64,000 nucleotides of DNA, taken from assembly GCA_977017575.1 (NCBI GenBank), contig CDRNVI010000012.1, positions 558,001 to 622,000 on the forward strand. The letters are read 5' to 3'. Both the position numbers and the translations under genes were made by a program. This document shows, piece after piece, positions 36,002 through 47,200 of this stretch; within the stretch, counting starts at the first letter, position 1; each line of letters begins with the position of its first letter. This stretch comes from Paramoeba atlantica (Eukaryota; Discosea). The notes beneath the pieces were generated by a model that searched no databases, had not been told where the DNA came from, and saw only the letters and a list, made by a program, of their open reading frames with translations.

Positions 36002-36889
36002 GCTTCTAGCTAAGAAAGTTTATCGATAAAATGTAAATAATAATGTAATTAGTAGCCTGTTTAACCCTTAAAATGATTAAAAATCATCATACAAGTGATC
36101 ATGGGCTTTTATAAGAGCAGTCCACAAGCGACTACCACTTTCTCCTTTATTAAGTGTTCAATCCGGCGTAGTTAGATCCTGGGTACAGTTTTAATGGTGT
36201 TACAGGATTTACCTACGTACCTACAAGTATTGTTTGCATCTATTACACTACACAATGCATACTGCAGGTGAAAACATGCATGAGCCCGGAGACAACATGA
36301 CGTACACCATGTCCATGCCGGTGCGATCTGAGGGACAATACACTTTACTATACCATATACTATGATCTTTTGGTTTATAGTATGGTTATGGCTGAATGCA
36401 TACACTATTGTCACGCAGTTACGTGACAGCCTGCCAAAGGCCTTTGATGTGTATGAGGAATGAGTGAGTGAGGAGACGAGATGACGAGGGGGGAGGCTCA
36501 CAGATAGTAGGCAATCTGGGGTTTCTTCTTCTTGCCGTCACTAGCGTTTGGGTGATTTGAAGACTGGCGAGTGGGTGGTCCCCGCCGGGGAACTACCCAT
36601 TCGCAAGAGAGAGAAAGTTTGAATATTGTTTTGTGGACGTCCATATATCTTTTGTTATCATTATAGTCAGGATAGGAAAGTTGAAAGACATGTAGTTATT
36701 TAGTTTTATTTACTTGATGAATATTATTTACTTAGGACAATTCTTTATATATTTTGTACAAAGATTTTATGATGAGCAATTCCGTTCAGAGCATCTCTTG
36801 GCACCTCCGTCAAAGGAGACTCGCAGTCCCTGAATTGATCTTCCGGTTGTAGCTGAATGGTGGGCGCCGGGGTGCCATTCGTCTGAGCA
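36002..36889. other. Non-coding region with an E-type terminal hairpin
   Basis: Near 36572-36606, GGGTGGTCCCC...GGGGAACTACCC forms a G/C-rich hairpin followed by CATTCGC. A related hairpin sits in the E1 3' region (59155-59183). This suggests the recombinase fragment upstream belongs to a YR retroelement related to E1. The isolated 52-bp repeat is listed separately. Confidence 0.45.
36393..36444. repeat. Isolated 52-bp perfect match to the end of the F2 ORF
   Basis: It is identical over 52 bp to 48555-48606, which encodes the last ~17 residues before the F2 C-terminus, with no similarity on either side. It contains the inverted pair GTCACG/CGTGAC. Confidence 0.75.
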
Positions 36890-37327
36890 TCAAGGGTTCT
36901 CCACGGTTGAGGAACTTGTTGGTGTAGTATCGCTAAACTCCTCGTTTACTGGAGCTTTCTTCTCGCGTCGACGGAAAATATTTGTCAGCAGATCCTGCGA
37001 GAACAGTTTCGAGGGTATTGTTACCGTGGAGTTTTTCGCTGAGGCTGGCGGGCTGAGCGGTGGAGGTAGGGATGGTTGTTCCCCGGTGGAAACACGTTCG
37101 CCGGATTTGGTGGCTTGTAGCGGTGAAGTGGGTGCTGGGGATGATGGGGAGTGCGATCCGGTAGAGTTCTGCGAGACGTTTGAACCTGCAGTTAGGCTCT
37201 CTTTCCTCATTCTTTCCTGGCGCAGAGCTTCGTGAAATTTCCAGCGTGCTTCCTTACGTTCTTTCCTTTGCTGAAAGAGTTCTTCGTCAGAGAGGATGCG
37301 TGCAGTCGGATTCAGCGGTCGCAACAC
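36890..37327 (-). CDS. Hypothetical protein, 145 aa, Ser/Pro-rich
   Basis: N-terminal charged helix (EELFQQRKERKEARWKFHEA) followed by a Ser/Pro/Thr-rich low-complexity stretch. No recognised family. It could be the N-terminus of a GAG-like protein or a chance ORF. Confidence 0.35.
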   Translation of the reverse strand: MLRPLNPTARILSDEELFQQRKERKEARWKFHEALRQERMRKESLTAGSNVSQNSTGSHSPSSPAPTSPLQATKSGERVSTGEQPSLPPPLSPPASAKNSTVTIPSKLFSQDLLTNIFRRREKKAPVNEEFSDTTPTSSSTVENP

Positions 37328-37733
37328 TATGTCATCGGTTGTCCTCTCCGTTTCTTCCGTTTCTTCCGCTCTAGCATCTTTGCCTGGAGATCTGACGGGG
37401 GAGCATAGAAAGTTAGCTTGTTGTTGTTTTATTTTCCTAATCTTTTTCCTCCAAACATGGGCATGCTCACGCGTGCCAAAGCAAAGGAGACTGGCCAGGG
37501 GCGTTTCTAGTGTAAATCAGTAGTTTAGGCTGTTGGTTTAGAGTAGAAGCGTTGGGGCTTAGCGCACCTCGCCACCCGAGCTGCAAACTTCCATTGAAGC
37601 GATAAAATTACAAAGCAAAATATATAAAGTCCATATTTCATCATCATAAAGAGAAAAAGAAAAAGAAAATCTTGTTGGATAGTTCTTGGATAGTTGGGTT
37701 GCTGTTCGTCTGTTGTAGGTAAAAAAAAAAAAA
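37328..37733. other. Spacer ending in a 13-A tract
   Basis: No ORF is supported. It ends with 13 As (37721-37733) immediately before the spliced-leader copy at 37734. Confidence 0.45.
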
Positions 37734-37769
37734 CTTTAACGATAAAGATACAGTTTCTGTACCTTGTTG
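37734..37769 (+). other. Spliced-leader sequence at the 5' end of F0
   Basis: 36 nt beginning CTTTAACGATAAAG and ending GTACCTTGTTG, identical to the copy at 42868-42903 on the other strand. What follows (CTTGTTGATTTT) is unrelated to what follows the other copies, so this is not an SL RNA gene with its intron. It looks like an SL exon joined to an mRNA body. Confidence 0.85.
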
Positions 37770-37812
37770 CTTGTTGATTTTACGTAGTATTCTCTCGGGG
37801 CCCAGCTCTTTT

Positions 37813-38330
37813 ATGACGCAAACCAATACTCCTCAGAGCCCCGCACGCTCGAACGAAGACCACCCCTCATTCCATATGAGTGCAAAGGAAGGAACTCTCA
37901 GCGTAAGCGCTCTCGCCGACGAAGAACGTGCGCACTCTCTCGGCAGTTGGGACCAATTCCAAGGAAACAAGCATTTGATTCGCGCTGTCAGCACATACGA
38001 CGAACAACTCTACACTACACCAATCCCGGCGAATATTTCTAAGGAATGGTTGGAACGCGCACGTCACATCTCCCAGGAAAAGGAAACCCCAGACACGGGC
38101 CACGTAGAGGCCGAAGACGAGGAGATGCAGCACTGTGGGGTGAGAAGGCAGAAAATTACTCACGAGGCTACACCCACATCAAAGATCCCCGATGAAGCTC
38201 GGACTCTCAAATCCGCAGGCGTCAGCAGGCGTTCGGGAAGAACACAAGGCAGTAAAAACACTGGGAGCCTATATAGGAATTCATGCCATGTGTCATCGCG
38301 ATTTATAGAGACATAATTCGCGCAAATGGG
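37813..38330 (+). pseudogene. F0: 5' end of an F-type retroelement ORF
   Basis: ATG at 37813, then 168 codons of charged, low-complexity N-terminal sequence. Just after the stop a segment encoding PCVIAIYRDII is homologous to the conserved pre-RT region of F4 (FVPCVIAIYRDIVRDY) and F2, indicating an internal deletion with frame loss. It abuts the 3' end of the oppositely oriented F1. Confidence 0.65.
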
Positions 38331-38465
38331 CAAAGCGTTGTCGCAAGTTTCGAAACACAAACGAAGATGTTTAAGAAACATAGTTTAGACCCCTTTCGGG
38401 GCAATACCCATAATCACAATGATAGTCTCCTAAATTTCATCTCGTATACTTATAAAGAAATCAAC

Positions 38466-41400
38466 TTAATAGGCACTTGCGTACATCCCAGTCTTGCCTT
38501 GCGAACTTCCCAGAAACTGGCGTAACTGGGCGTAGACTTCGTTTCCATTTAAGTCTTGGAGTAATAACTTGAAGTCCATCTCCACTGTCTTCCTATCCAA
38601 CATGGCTGCATCCGCAAGTGCATGTATCAGAAATCTTGTGTTCTGGTGGAGAGAACCGCAAGAAAAGATCGGAAGGCATTGAAACGCGAACTCTGGAATC
38701 ATACCGGTTGTAACGTAGGTATCTTTCTTCCGTTTAATTACGTCTTGCATTAGTTTCACGCAAGTTTTAGATTGGTTCGATGGCGCAAGCTCGTGTATTA
38801 TAGACACGTCGTAGAAGATTTCTCCGGTGCTCCAGAAAATGGCCAGATCCGGCCCCGATCGGTATAGCTGTCGACCGGTGCAACATTTTTCATGAGTCAT
38901 TTTATTCTCGGGTTCGACCTTTCGGCTACACACACCACACCGCCACGCACTGAAGGCTCGCGGCTCTTTTTCACACGGTATCCCCGCCTTATTGGCTAAG
39001 TCGAACAGGTATTTCACCAAACTATTATGTTTTGTTGTGGCATTAAAACCGTAGCACTGCACGCATCCAGGTATGTGGTGTAGAGCAGATTGACTGTTCA
39101 GTATTGTTTTGCACCCGGGGCATAACAGCTTCTCAGGTAGACGAGGATGGGCTATTCCTAATCGCGTCATAATGGCCATCTCGAAGTGTCGCGATGGGAC
39201 GAATCTAGCGGCAGACGTTAACCAGTCGTAACTTCCCTTGCGAGTAGTGGCGCTCAGTATTTTGGAAATATTTGGATTCTGTCTCAGTCTCTCCAGTACT
39301 TCCTCATGCTCTAAGGCTGCGATCGTTTTGTCATCTGTCGGGGGCTTTCGGTTTTGACCTTCGTTGGCAAGCGCTATATGATTTTCCACTGATCCACTCT
39401 GAGCAGAAAAGGATTTTTGTCGCTCATATGAGGAATACAATGAAGCTTCATACGCTGCTGCGCGAATTTTACTGCAGGACGTCAAACCTAAACCTCCCTT
39501 TTTCGCCGGTAACCGAGCCATCTTGATCTGATTCGCCGTTAGGGATCCAAGCCATGTGCTCAAAACGTCTTCAACTTTCTCATCAAAACAGTCAGCGATC
39601 TGCTCAGTGATGTCAGGCGGATGTACACGCACTGCGTACTGCATCTTCACGTTTATGCTGTGGGATAATAAACTGAGCGACACATTGTTAAGCCCCATGA
39701 TCTTCAGCCGACTGAAAGCTAAGTTATGTTGTTCAAGTTGGCCCGTCAGCCTCTCCGCCACCGTTGTATTCTTGCTAATGAATGCTCCCAACACCTTTGT
39801 GGCTTCATTTTCGTTGATGACTCCCGCATTCTCGAGACATGGCGGAATCGCAATTTGGTTCCTCCCGCCGAACCATACACATTTCTTGGCAGCAAGCTCT
39901 ATAGATTGTTCCTTGACGATTTCTTGGAGTCTGCCGAATGCTTTTTCGATGTCGGAGGCATTCATAGATGATATTGTGACGTCATCGATGTATGCGTGTA
40001 ATTCCACGTTCGGAAATTCCTTGGCCAGCGTCTCTCAAATGGGTTGCATATAGATACAAAAATAAAGAGAAGCTAACGGCGATCCCTGCCTGAGTCCCGA
40101 CGAACTTGGCACGACTCCAAACAATTTGTTTTCCGATCCGTAGAATAGAAGTTCAGAGGTGCCAGCGTATTCGACCTGGAAGAATCTTTGAAATGGTCGC
40201 AACGCGCTAAAGGCGAAAACGTGCTTTGCTATTTCTTTCCTGCATGGAGAATTAAACGCATTTTTAAAATCAATTGCGAGCATCGAATGACCTTTATTGT
40301 AACGCTCACGAAGTTTGTGGACTATTCGTTCGCATCCAGCCCGAGCAAATACTCCCTGTTGCATTGGAGCGAAGAGTGGTGCCAGAGTGTGTTCATACCG
40401 TTGCATGAGTACTATTCCAGCCAGTTTGTTGAGAACCTCGCCCATTGCTACGGGACGCACTCCTCCGCCCCCCTTCGGTATGGCGACCAGCCGAGCCCGG
40501 TTTAGACGCTGAGTTACATCCTTCGAGAGAAAGCCGTTTAGAAGATCGCGTATCATGTGACACAAGCTTCCGCAGGACACCTCGTCATCGGTCATGAGGC
40601 GCACAATACCGTCGGTCATTCCCGTAGGCCCGGGGCTAACTCCTTTCGCCAGCCTTTTGGCAGCGCTACGTAGCTCTTCAGGTGTGACCCCAGCCAAGGT
40701 GGGCGCGTCTTCGGGTGCCTCAAAGTCACATGGTTTTTGAGGATGCAACTCTGTTAACTTGTCCAAAACCTCCTCGTCGGACAAATTGATTGATTTAAAC
40801 TTTTGACTCAATGTTTTTGCCGCTTTACACGCGCACCCTTCCAAGACTAGTCTCTTTGCTTTGTTAATGGCACGTAAATCCTGGGCAGCATCGCTGTCAA
40901 CCGTCGCCTTCGGAGTGAAAGGTTTACGTCTTGTGCTGCGTTTATCCACATCTCGTATTGTCACCAATGATAGTTTCATCGCTGACAATAGCCGATGCCA
41001 AATCTGGTTTCGTTGCGCAAAATCGACATTTGCGTAGTTCCGTATAATATCGCGCAGTGTGGCGACGACGCACGGAATAAATTCTGGACTCACCGTTCGC
41101 ATGGTTGGGATCGGGAGATGATCAATTCCCTCGTTTCCGCAAGTCAAATGCTCCGCTAGTTGATGATTTTCCATGAAAGAGTCTCGCCGTACGGTCTCGT
41201 CTATCGAGGGAGGGGCCTGGTGCCATAATATACGATAAACTCTTACGGCTTCTTGTGGCGGAAGCGTTCCTTTGAATTCGTCGCCGACGCTGTACCCACG
41301 AACTCCTTGATACAACATAGATGATTTCCCCAGACCTCCACGTTTGCTGTGTGTCCGTGTGACTTTCCCGATAGATACGTTGATCTCGTCGTTGCGATCG

Positions 41401-42776
41401 AATGTCCACACAATCGTGCATTTTGTTCCCGCTTTGATCTGTTTAGATTGCTTCCATATCTCGTCCCCTGGTATCGGAAATTGGGTTTTAATATTGGCGG
41501 TTCCTTCCAAGCTCTCTGCCCATGCTTCGTCTATATGCCTCATATCTTCCTCCGCTCCATTTTCTCCGATAAATCGAATTCGCTGCTGCGGAACACTCTT
41601 CTCGGCATTTGCTGGCTCACCGTGTACTATGTTGCTGATCCTTGCCAGCTCGGTCAAACGTATTCCGTCTCCCGTGTTGTCGTCAATCAAGTTTGTTGGA
41701 GTTGTCAGTCTGGCATTTTCAATACTTCCTTGCACGTGATTAGTGGTTTCGTTCCCTATCTGCCTCACGTCGATCTGCTTAAGCAGGTCTTGTGGAGATT
41801 CGCAGTCGTGGTAGACAATGTCCTCTCGCGATGTGATTTCGTCATCCCCCGAGGTTGTACCGCTGATCTTGGTGGGAGTAATCTCGCTAATTTTCTGCGG
41901 CGTTGCTCCCTTAGTTAGTCGCGTCACGTGGTCGTCATTTCTTGCGTTGATCTCACTTTTCCGGATGTTCTTGGGAGATTCCTCGTTCTTCTGATGTGTT
42001 GTGTGTGCCTCTGTATTCCTTCCGATTCTTGCCAAAATCTCCTCATTAACTAAGTTGAGCTTCGGTCTGCGCTTCGGACGGTTCAGAAACTTTGGCTTTC
42101 GTGGGGCAGTATTGATCTCCCCTTCTATGTCTCTTACTCGGTTTTCTTCTGCTCGACTGTCTGGGGTCCGATTATTGCAGTTTTTGTTACTTCCTGGCGT
42201 TGTTGCTCCTGGCTTTGTTCCGCACATCTTTCCTTCCTCGTCCCTCTCTCGGTCCTTTCTCGATCCCACGTCGTCCGCAGTCGTCGCATTTCGTGTGGCC
42301 CGATTTCGGCTGAAGTTGATCAATTCGCGCGTAGATGATACGATTTTAATTTTTCTGGGTACTAGCAATGGCAGTGGCAACTGATTATCCACTTTGGACT
42401 TCGAGTTTTCTTCCGTGGAAAGCGTCGCAAGCGGATGGCGACTCGGTGATTGTGACAAAGGCAGCGCGGCTGGAGGGGGAGAAGGCGCGGCGGGAGGAGA
42501 AGGCGGCGCTACGGGGGGAGTAGAAGGTGGCGCAGCGGGAAGAGGGGAAGGCGATCGCGTCGTAGGGAACGACAGCGCGCGCGGCAGAGGAGGAGGCGAC
42601 ATTGGGAGCGGCAGCGCTGGAGGTGGTGATGGCGCACGCAGCGGAGTAGGAGGAGGTGACGGTAGAGGAATTGACGGCTCGCGCGGCGGCGGTGGAGGCA
42701 ACGTCGGTGGAGGAGAAGCGCCCGACGATGGCTCCCGCCCTAAAGGGTATTTTTTCTTCCGGCGGGTCGGCGGCAC
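38466..42776 (-). pseudogene. F1: near-complete F-type retroelement ORF with one in-frame UGA
   Basis: One frame from ATG 42776 to 38466, interrupted only by TGA at 40035-40037. A long Pro/Ser-rich N-terminus (residues ~1-125) is followed by charged linkers, a conserved pre-RT module (RTHSKRGGLGKSS...YSVGDEFKGTLPP; VACVVATLRDIIRNYANVDF-like), RT motifs (RPVAMGEVLNKLAG, LAIDFKNAFNSPCRK, GLRQGSPLASLYF, catalytic YIDD), a knuckle (CPGCKTILNSQSALHHIPGC) and RLE (RSGPDLAIFWSTGEIFYD). The hairpin CCCC-GAAA-GGGG lies in its 3' UTR (38391-38404). Its SL-headed 5' end abuts the F5 fragment, so F1 is probably inserted in F5. Confidence 0.85.
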
Positions 42777-42867
42777 GGCTGGACAACGGGAGCTACTCCC
42801 GTCTCCTTCGCGCGGCTCCGGGTGAACATGCCCATGAAGGGTGAGAGAATAAGAAAAGGAAAAAAGA

Positions 42868-42925
42868 CAACAAGGTACAGAAACTGTATCTTTATCGTTA
42901 AAGGAGATGTATCTTTATCGTTATA
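42868..42925 (-). other. Spliced-leader sequence at the 5' end of F1, with a partial duplicate
   Basis: The minus strand carries the full 36-nt SL-like sequence (42903 down to 42868) followed by TCTTTTTTCC and the F1 ATG 91 bases further on. Upstream (42909-42925) the ATAACGATAAAGATAC part occurs a second time, separated by ATCTCC, as if reverse transcription restarted or slipped on the leader. Confidence 0.85.
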
Positions 42926-44125
42926 GGAGATGACGACACGATCAGTAATCAGCTGCTAGCCTCCCTAGAAAAGCACGCCACGATCTTCCGGAGGCTGACA
43001 AAAATGGGTGCCAACAATGCATCAATGTTAATCCTCTCCAAGTGTGTTAATGTTAGACACCGATTCCACATCCGAGTGCACCACCCTGACACAACGCGAG
43101 CCTTGGCAGAATCATTTGACCAAAAAGTTGAAGACGTCTTAAAAGTATGGTTCGGACCTCTCAGTGAGGACCAAATTGACCTTGCGAGACTGCCCATAAA
43201 ACAAGGTGGGCTCGGATTAAGTGCAACTTTTCCTCTTAGACAATCCGCATACGAAGCAGCAAAACATGCCGTTCTTGAGCGCTAAATTATCCCCTCAGCT
43301 CGGGCAGCATGTCACGTGTCGTCCGCGATGCCTTTAGGCGAAGTTACAGCAAATGCGAGCATTCCCGAGGATGAATTCACGGCAGACACACGAATCAACG
43401 ACATAACGCGCAAAAGACTGTTAGAAAACAAACAGATGGGCCCGATAATTAAGGCGTGCAGCCAAAAAGGGAGTTCTTCCTGGCTTATGGAAACGGAACG
43501 CATCATCAACAAGCAGCAATACACTTTGGCCGTAATGCCTCGTCTAGGCATCGCGCACCCACACCTTCCCGAAGAACTCACCTGCCCTGGGTGCAAAACA
43601 CTGCTCAATGCAAAAACTGCACTTACCCATATCCCGGGCTGTGTAAAGTGTAAAGGCCAAAATGCCACAACCAAACACAATGCCCTGGTCCGTTTTCTGT
43701 ACGATCTATGCTTACGTGCCGGAATACCTTGTGAACGGGAACCCCGCCAATTTACCTCGTACACTTGCTCTTCCTGCTCAACGAATGTCTCTCCCGATGG
43801 AAAGAAAGAACATGTCAGATCCTGTCAAGGCGCCACTTTCTATAGATCTGGGCCAGACCTTTGCATTCACTGGGCTACGGGAGAAGTATTTTATGACTTA
43901 ACAGTCATACACGAGCTCTCCCCCGCTAACCTGAACTCTTCATGCCAAAGCTTGCTGCGAGATGTCTTCAATCGAAAACAAAGCAAGTACGTAAAATCAG
44001 GACTTATTCCCGCAGATCAATTCGCATGCGTCCCAGTCTTCTCCAGTGGGAGCCTGCACCTCAACACTCGCACTCTGTTGGGCACTCTAGCGGACCCTCA
44101 GGGACACCTCGTGTATTACGGTTAA
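42918..44125 (+). pseudogene. F5: C-terminal half of an F-type ORF
   Basis: It begins within the RT thumb region (SNQLLASLEKHATIFRRL) immediately after F1. An in-frame TAA lies at 43283-43285. The knuckle (CPGCKTLLNAKTALTHIPGC), TKHNALVRFL segment and RLE (RSGPDLCIHWATGEVFYDLT) are intact. It ends at 44125 within the C-terminal region. Confidence 0.8.
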
Positions 44126-44200
44126 GTCATAGTAGACCTCGCCGTTGTTCCAATAAATAACGAGATCCGGTCCGGATCGGCATAGCCGTCAACCTGAAAA
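44108..44200 (-). pseudogene. F6: short inverted RLE fragment of an F-type element
   Basis: The minus strand reads RSGPDLVIYWNNGEVYYDLT then VIHEV, the PD and D-x-T core of the F endonuclease. It starts directly where F5 ends, a tail-to-tail junction. Confidence 0.6.
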
Positions 44201-44251
44201 CTCCCCCTGTCTGTCTCACAGGTCCGCAGACGCGAGCGAAACCTTCTTTGA

Positions 44252-47200
44252 TTGCGTTTCCCCGCTCACGATACAGGTGCAGGAAGGAAACCAGCGCTGG
44301 GCATTCGAGTCGCAGATCGCCCGATCGATCCTCCAAAGCGCGACAAAACACGCAAGTCAAAATCCAATGTTTCTCTTAAAACGTTAGAATCATCGCCAGT
44401 AGGATCGAACAGCGCTCAAGGGCCAAATCAATGCACATCACCGCGGCCAAAGCAAACACCTCCGCCGCCAGCAAACGCCATGCCACCACCGAACACCACG
44501 CTAGAGACACAACGAGTCACCGGAACACCACCGGACACCACGCAAGACACACAACGAGTCACGTCACCGCGGCCAAAGCAAACACCTCCGCCGCCAACAA
44601 GCGCCGCACCACCACCGAAAACACCACCGCCGAACACCACGCTAAAGACACAACAAGTCACGTCACCGCGGCCAAAGCACGCAACACCGCCACCGATAAC
44701 CACGATTCCACCCCCGGACAACGCACAAGCCACACGAATCACGTCACCGCCGAAGCACACGAATCCCCCATCATTATCAACAAGAAGCCTCGTCCGTCGC
44801 AGAAAAATTTACTTTGCAAGGGAGCCTAAACCGTCTGAACATCAGGTCGTGATAAATCAGCGCACCACACAGTCACCAATGAACACCACTACACCGTCGG
44901 ACACCACGCAAAACACCGCGTCGGACACCACGCAAGACACACAACGAATCGAGACACAACGAGTCAAGTCACCGCGGCCAAAGCAAACACCTCCGCCGCC
45001 GACAAATGTCACCCGAACACCACGCTAGAATCACCGAACACTACGCTCGAGACACAACGAGTCACGTCACCGCGGCCAAAGCACGCAATGCCGTTACCAA
45101 TGAACACGACTCCACCACCAGACACCGCACAAGCCACACGAATCATGTCACCTCCGAAGCACACGAACCCCCCATCAATATCAACAAGAAGCCTCGTCCG
45201 TCGCAAAAAAATTTACTTTGCAAAAGAGCCAAAACCATCTGAACATCAGGTCGTGATAAATCAGCTCACAGGGTTCAAAAACAACGCAACAACATCTACT
45301 CCCGTGTCCTACGTAAGAGCGTTGTCGGCGTCTCCGGAGCGAATAAATTCAAATGAAACGCCCTTGAGTGAAGCAGTCCCGAATGAAGACATTACAAACA
45401 AATCTGACCGAAGGGAAGCTACCCCAAGCGAAGCCAATCCAAGAGCAGCATCGGCTGAAGCACGCGGACAGATAAGCACGCCTGAGGCTAACGAGGTGCA
45501 TTGGAATGATATGTCGGACCACAACACAACACCTGTAGCAACTCCCGGGACCAATCATCAACCAAAACATTCTATGATTGTGAGTCTCCAGAAGGGGCGC
45601 AGGCTCCGGTCCAATTAGATCTTCGAGGCGAAATCAACGAGAACCACGCAGGGGGAAACAATGTAGGGGTAAACAACAGCGATGATGATGACGATGATGA
45701 TTTGGGCCTTTTGACTCCGAAAAGTTATGGCCCCTCAACTCCCCAAACGGGCAGTCCGAATACGTCTTGCGACGTATCCGGAGAGCCAGCCGTAGCAAGC
45801 TATGGCTGACCTCCGCTTGGAGAGGAGTTAAGTTTCCAATATTAAAATATATCAGGAATTCACCCTAGTTTTGTAGTACCTCGTTATATTGGTACCAGGT
45901 GGCCCTGATTTGGTATTAGGTTGTATGTTTCTAAACTTTAGGTTTTCTTATTCGACGCCGTTTTAGTTTTGAGGTTTCCTTATGTATTTCTATTTTTTGA
46001 TTCCAAATCTTCTTACTCTGGGCTTCTTGTTTCCATGTTATCTCCTTCATGTCGATTCTCTCCAAGGCATGTCGCAAAGGTTTCTCATATTGGCTTGGGT
46101 TTCCCAGCCGTTCAACATCAAATAAAATTTTGTTAGGCATTCTATCTGGACTCATGCGGGCGATGTGTCCTGCTAGTTGAAGTACTCTAGAGTCAATTTT
46201 TATTTGCAAACTTTCTATCCCTGAAATGGAAAGTATTTCTTCGTAAGTATAAATTTTTCCAACAGCGATGGAAACACAATCGATCAAGACGAAATCATTC
46301 ACACACTTGTCCAAACAATTAATCCTACAGAGCAATTCCCGCTTCCCCCCGATGAAGTATACGAGCGATCAAACGGAGTCAAAATCGGAGATACGTGCGT
46401 CATTGCCTGGAGCTTCGATTGCAACCCCCTGCTTAACGTGTCGAAAGGAGTGGTAAAAAGTGTTCAAAAGCGTATGAATGCCGCAGGCATGAGGAAGATT
46501 ACAATGGAATACGTCGGACTGCATGGACACAAAGTAGGGGATAAATTTCCAGGCCACATACCACCACACGCAAACGTGCGCATTTTCAGGATAAACTGGG
46601 CTTCAGAAAACAGCACAGAGGATTCAACTAAATCACGCAGTACCAAGCGAGCTTCCTATCACACCGAAACTGACTTAGACCTAGAGCCAATGCCAACCAT
46701 GCGTTCAGTCGGCCCAGATTTTACTACGTGCGTAGTCGCGATCTACCGCGATATAGTCCGGGAGTATGCTGAAAGCACTTATCCCCACCGGAACCGCATT
46801 TGGAATAAGGTCCTCTCGGCCATGAAATACTCTCTGGCCACCATTCGTAAAGTGAGCACAAAGCGCCGCCGACGTAGACCCATTGGAGAACTGCAGCCAC
46901 AAGGGAACGACCCGAAGGATCAAAGCGCGATAAACGATAAGCGAGCAATCAAAAAAGCAGTGAGCCAACTTCACGCCGTTATTAAGAGCACATCCGGAGT
47001 GCGACAAGGCTCTGCCCTCTCTTCTCTATACTTCTGTGCCCTGCTCCAAGATGCGCTAGTTGAAGTCGCCAAGCTGTTTCCTGACGTGAAAATCCGAGCG
47101 TACATGGATGATGTCACTATGTCGTCGAAAAATCAATCATGCCTAGAGGCTGCATTCTTACACCTCCGCGAACTATCTGCCGACTTAGCGCTTAAAATTA

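Noticed and set aside
42394-42825. Gly-rich plus-strand ORF opposite the F1 N-terminus
   Set aside because: It is the complement of the Pro-rich, low-complexity start of F1.
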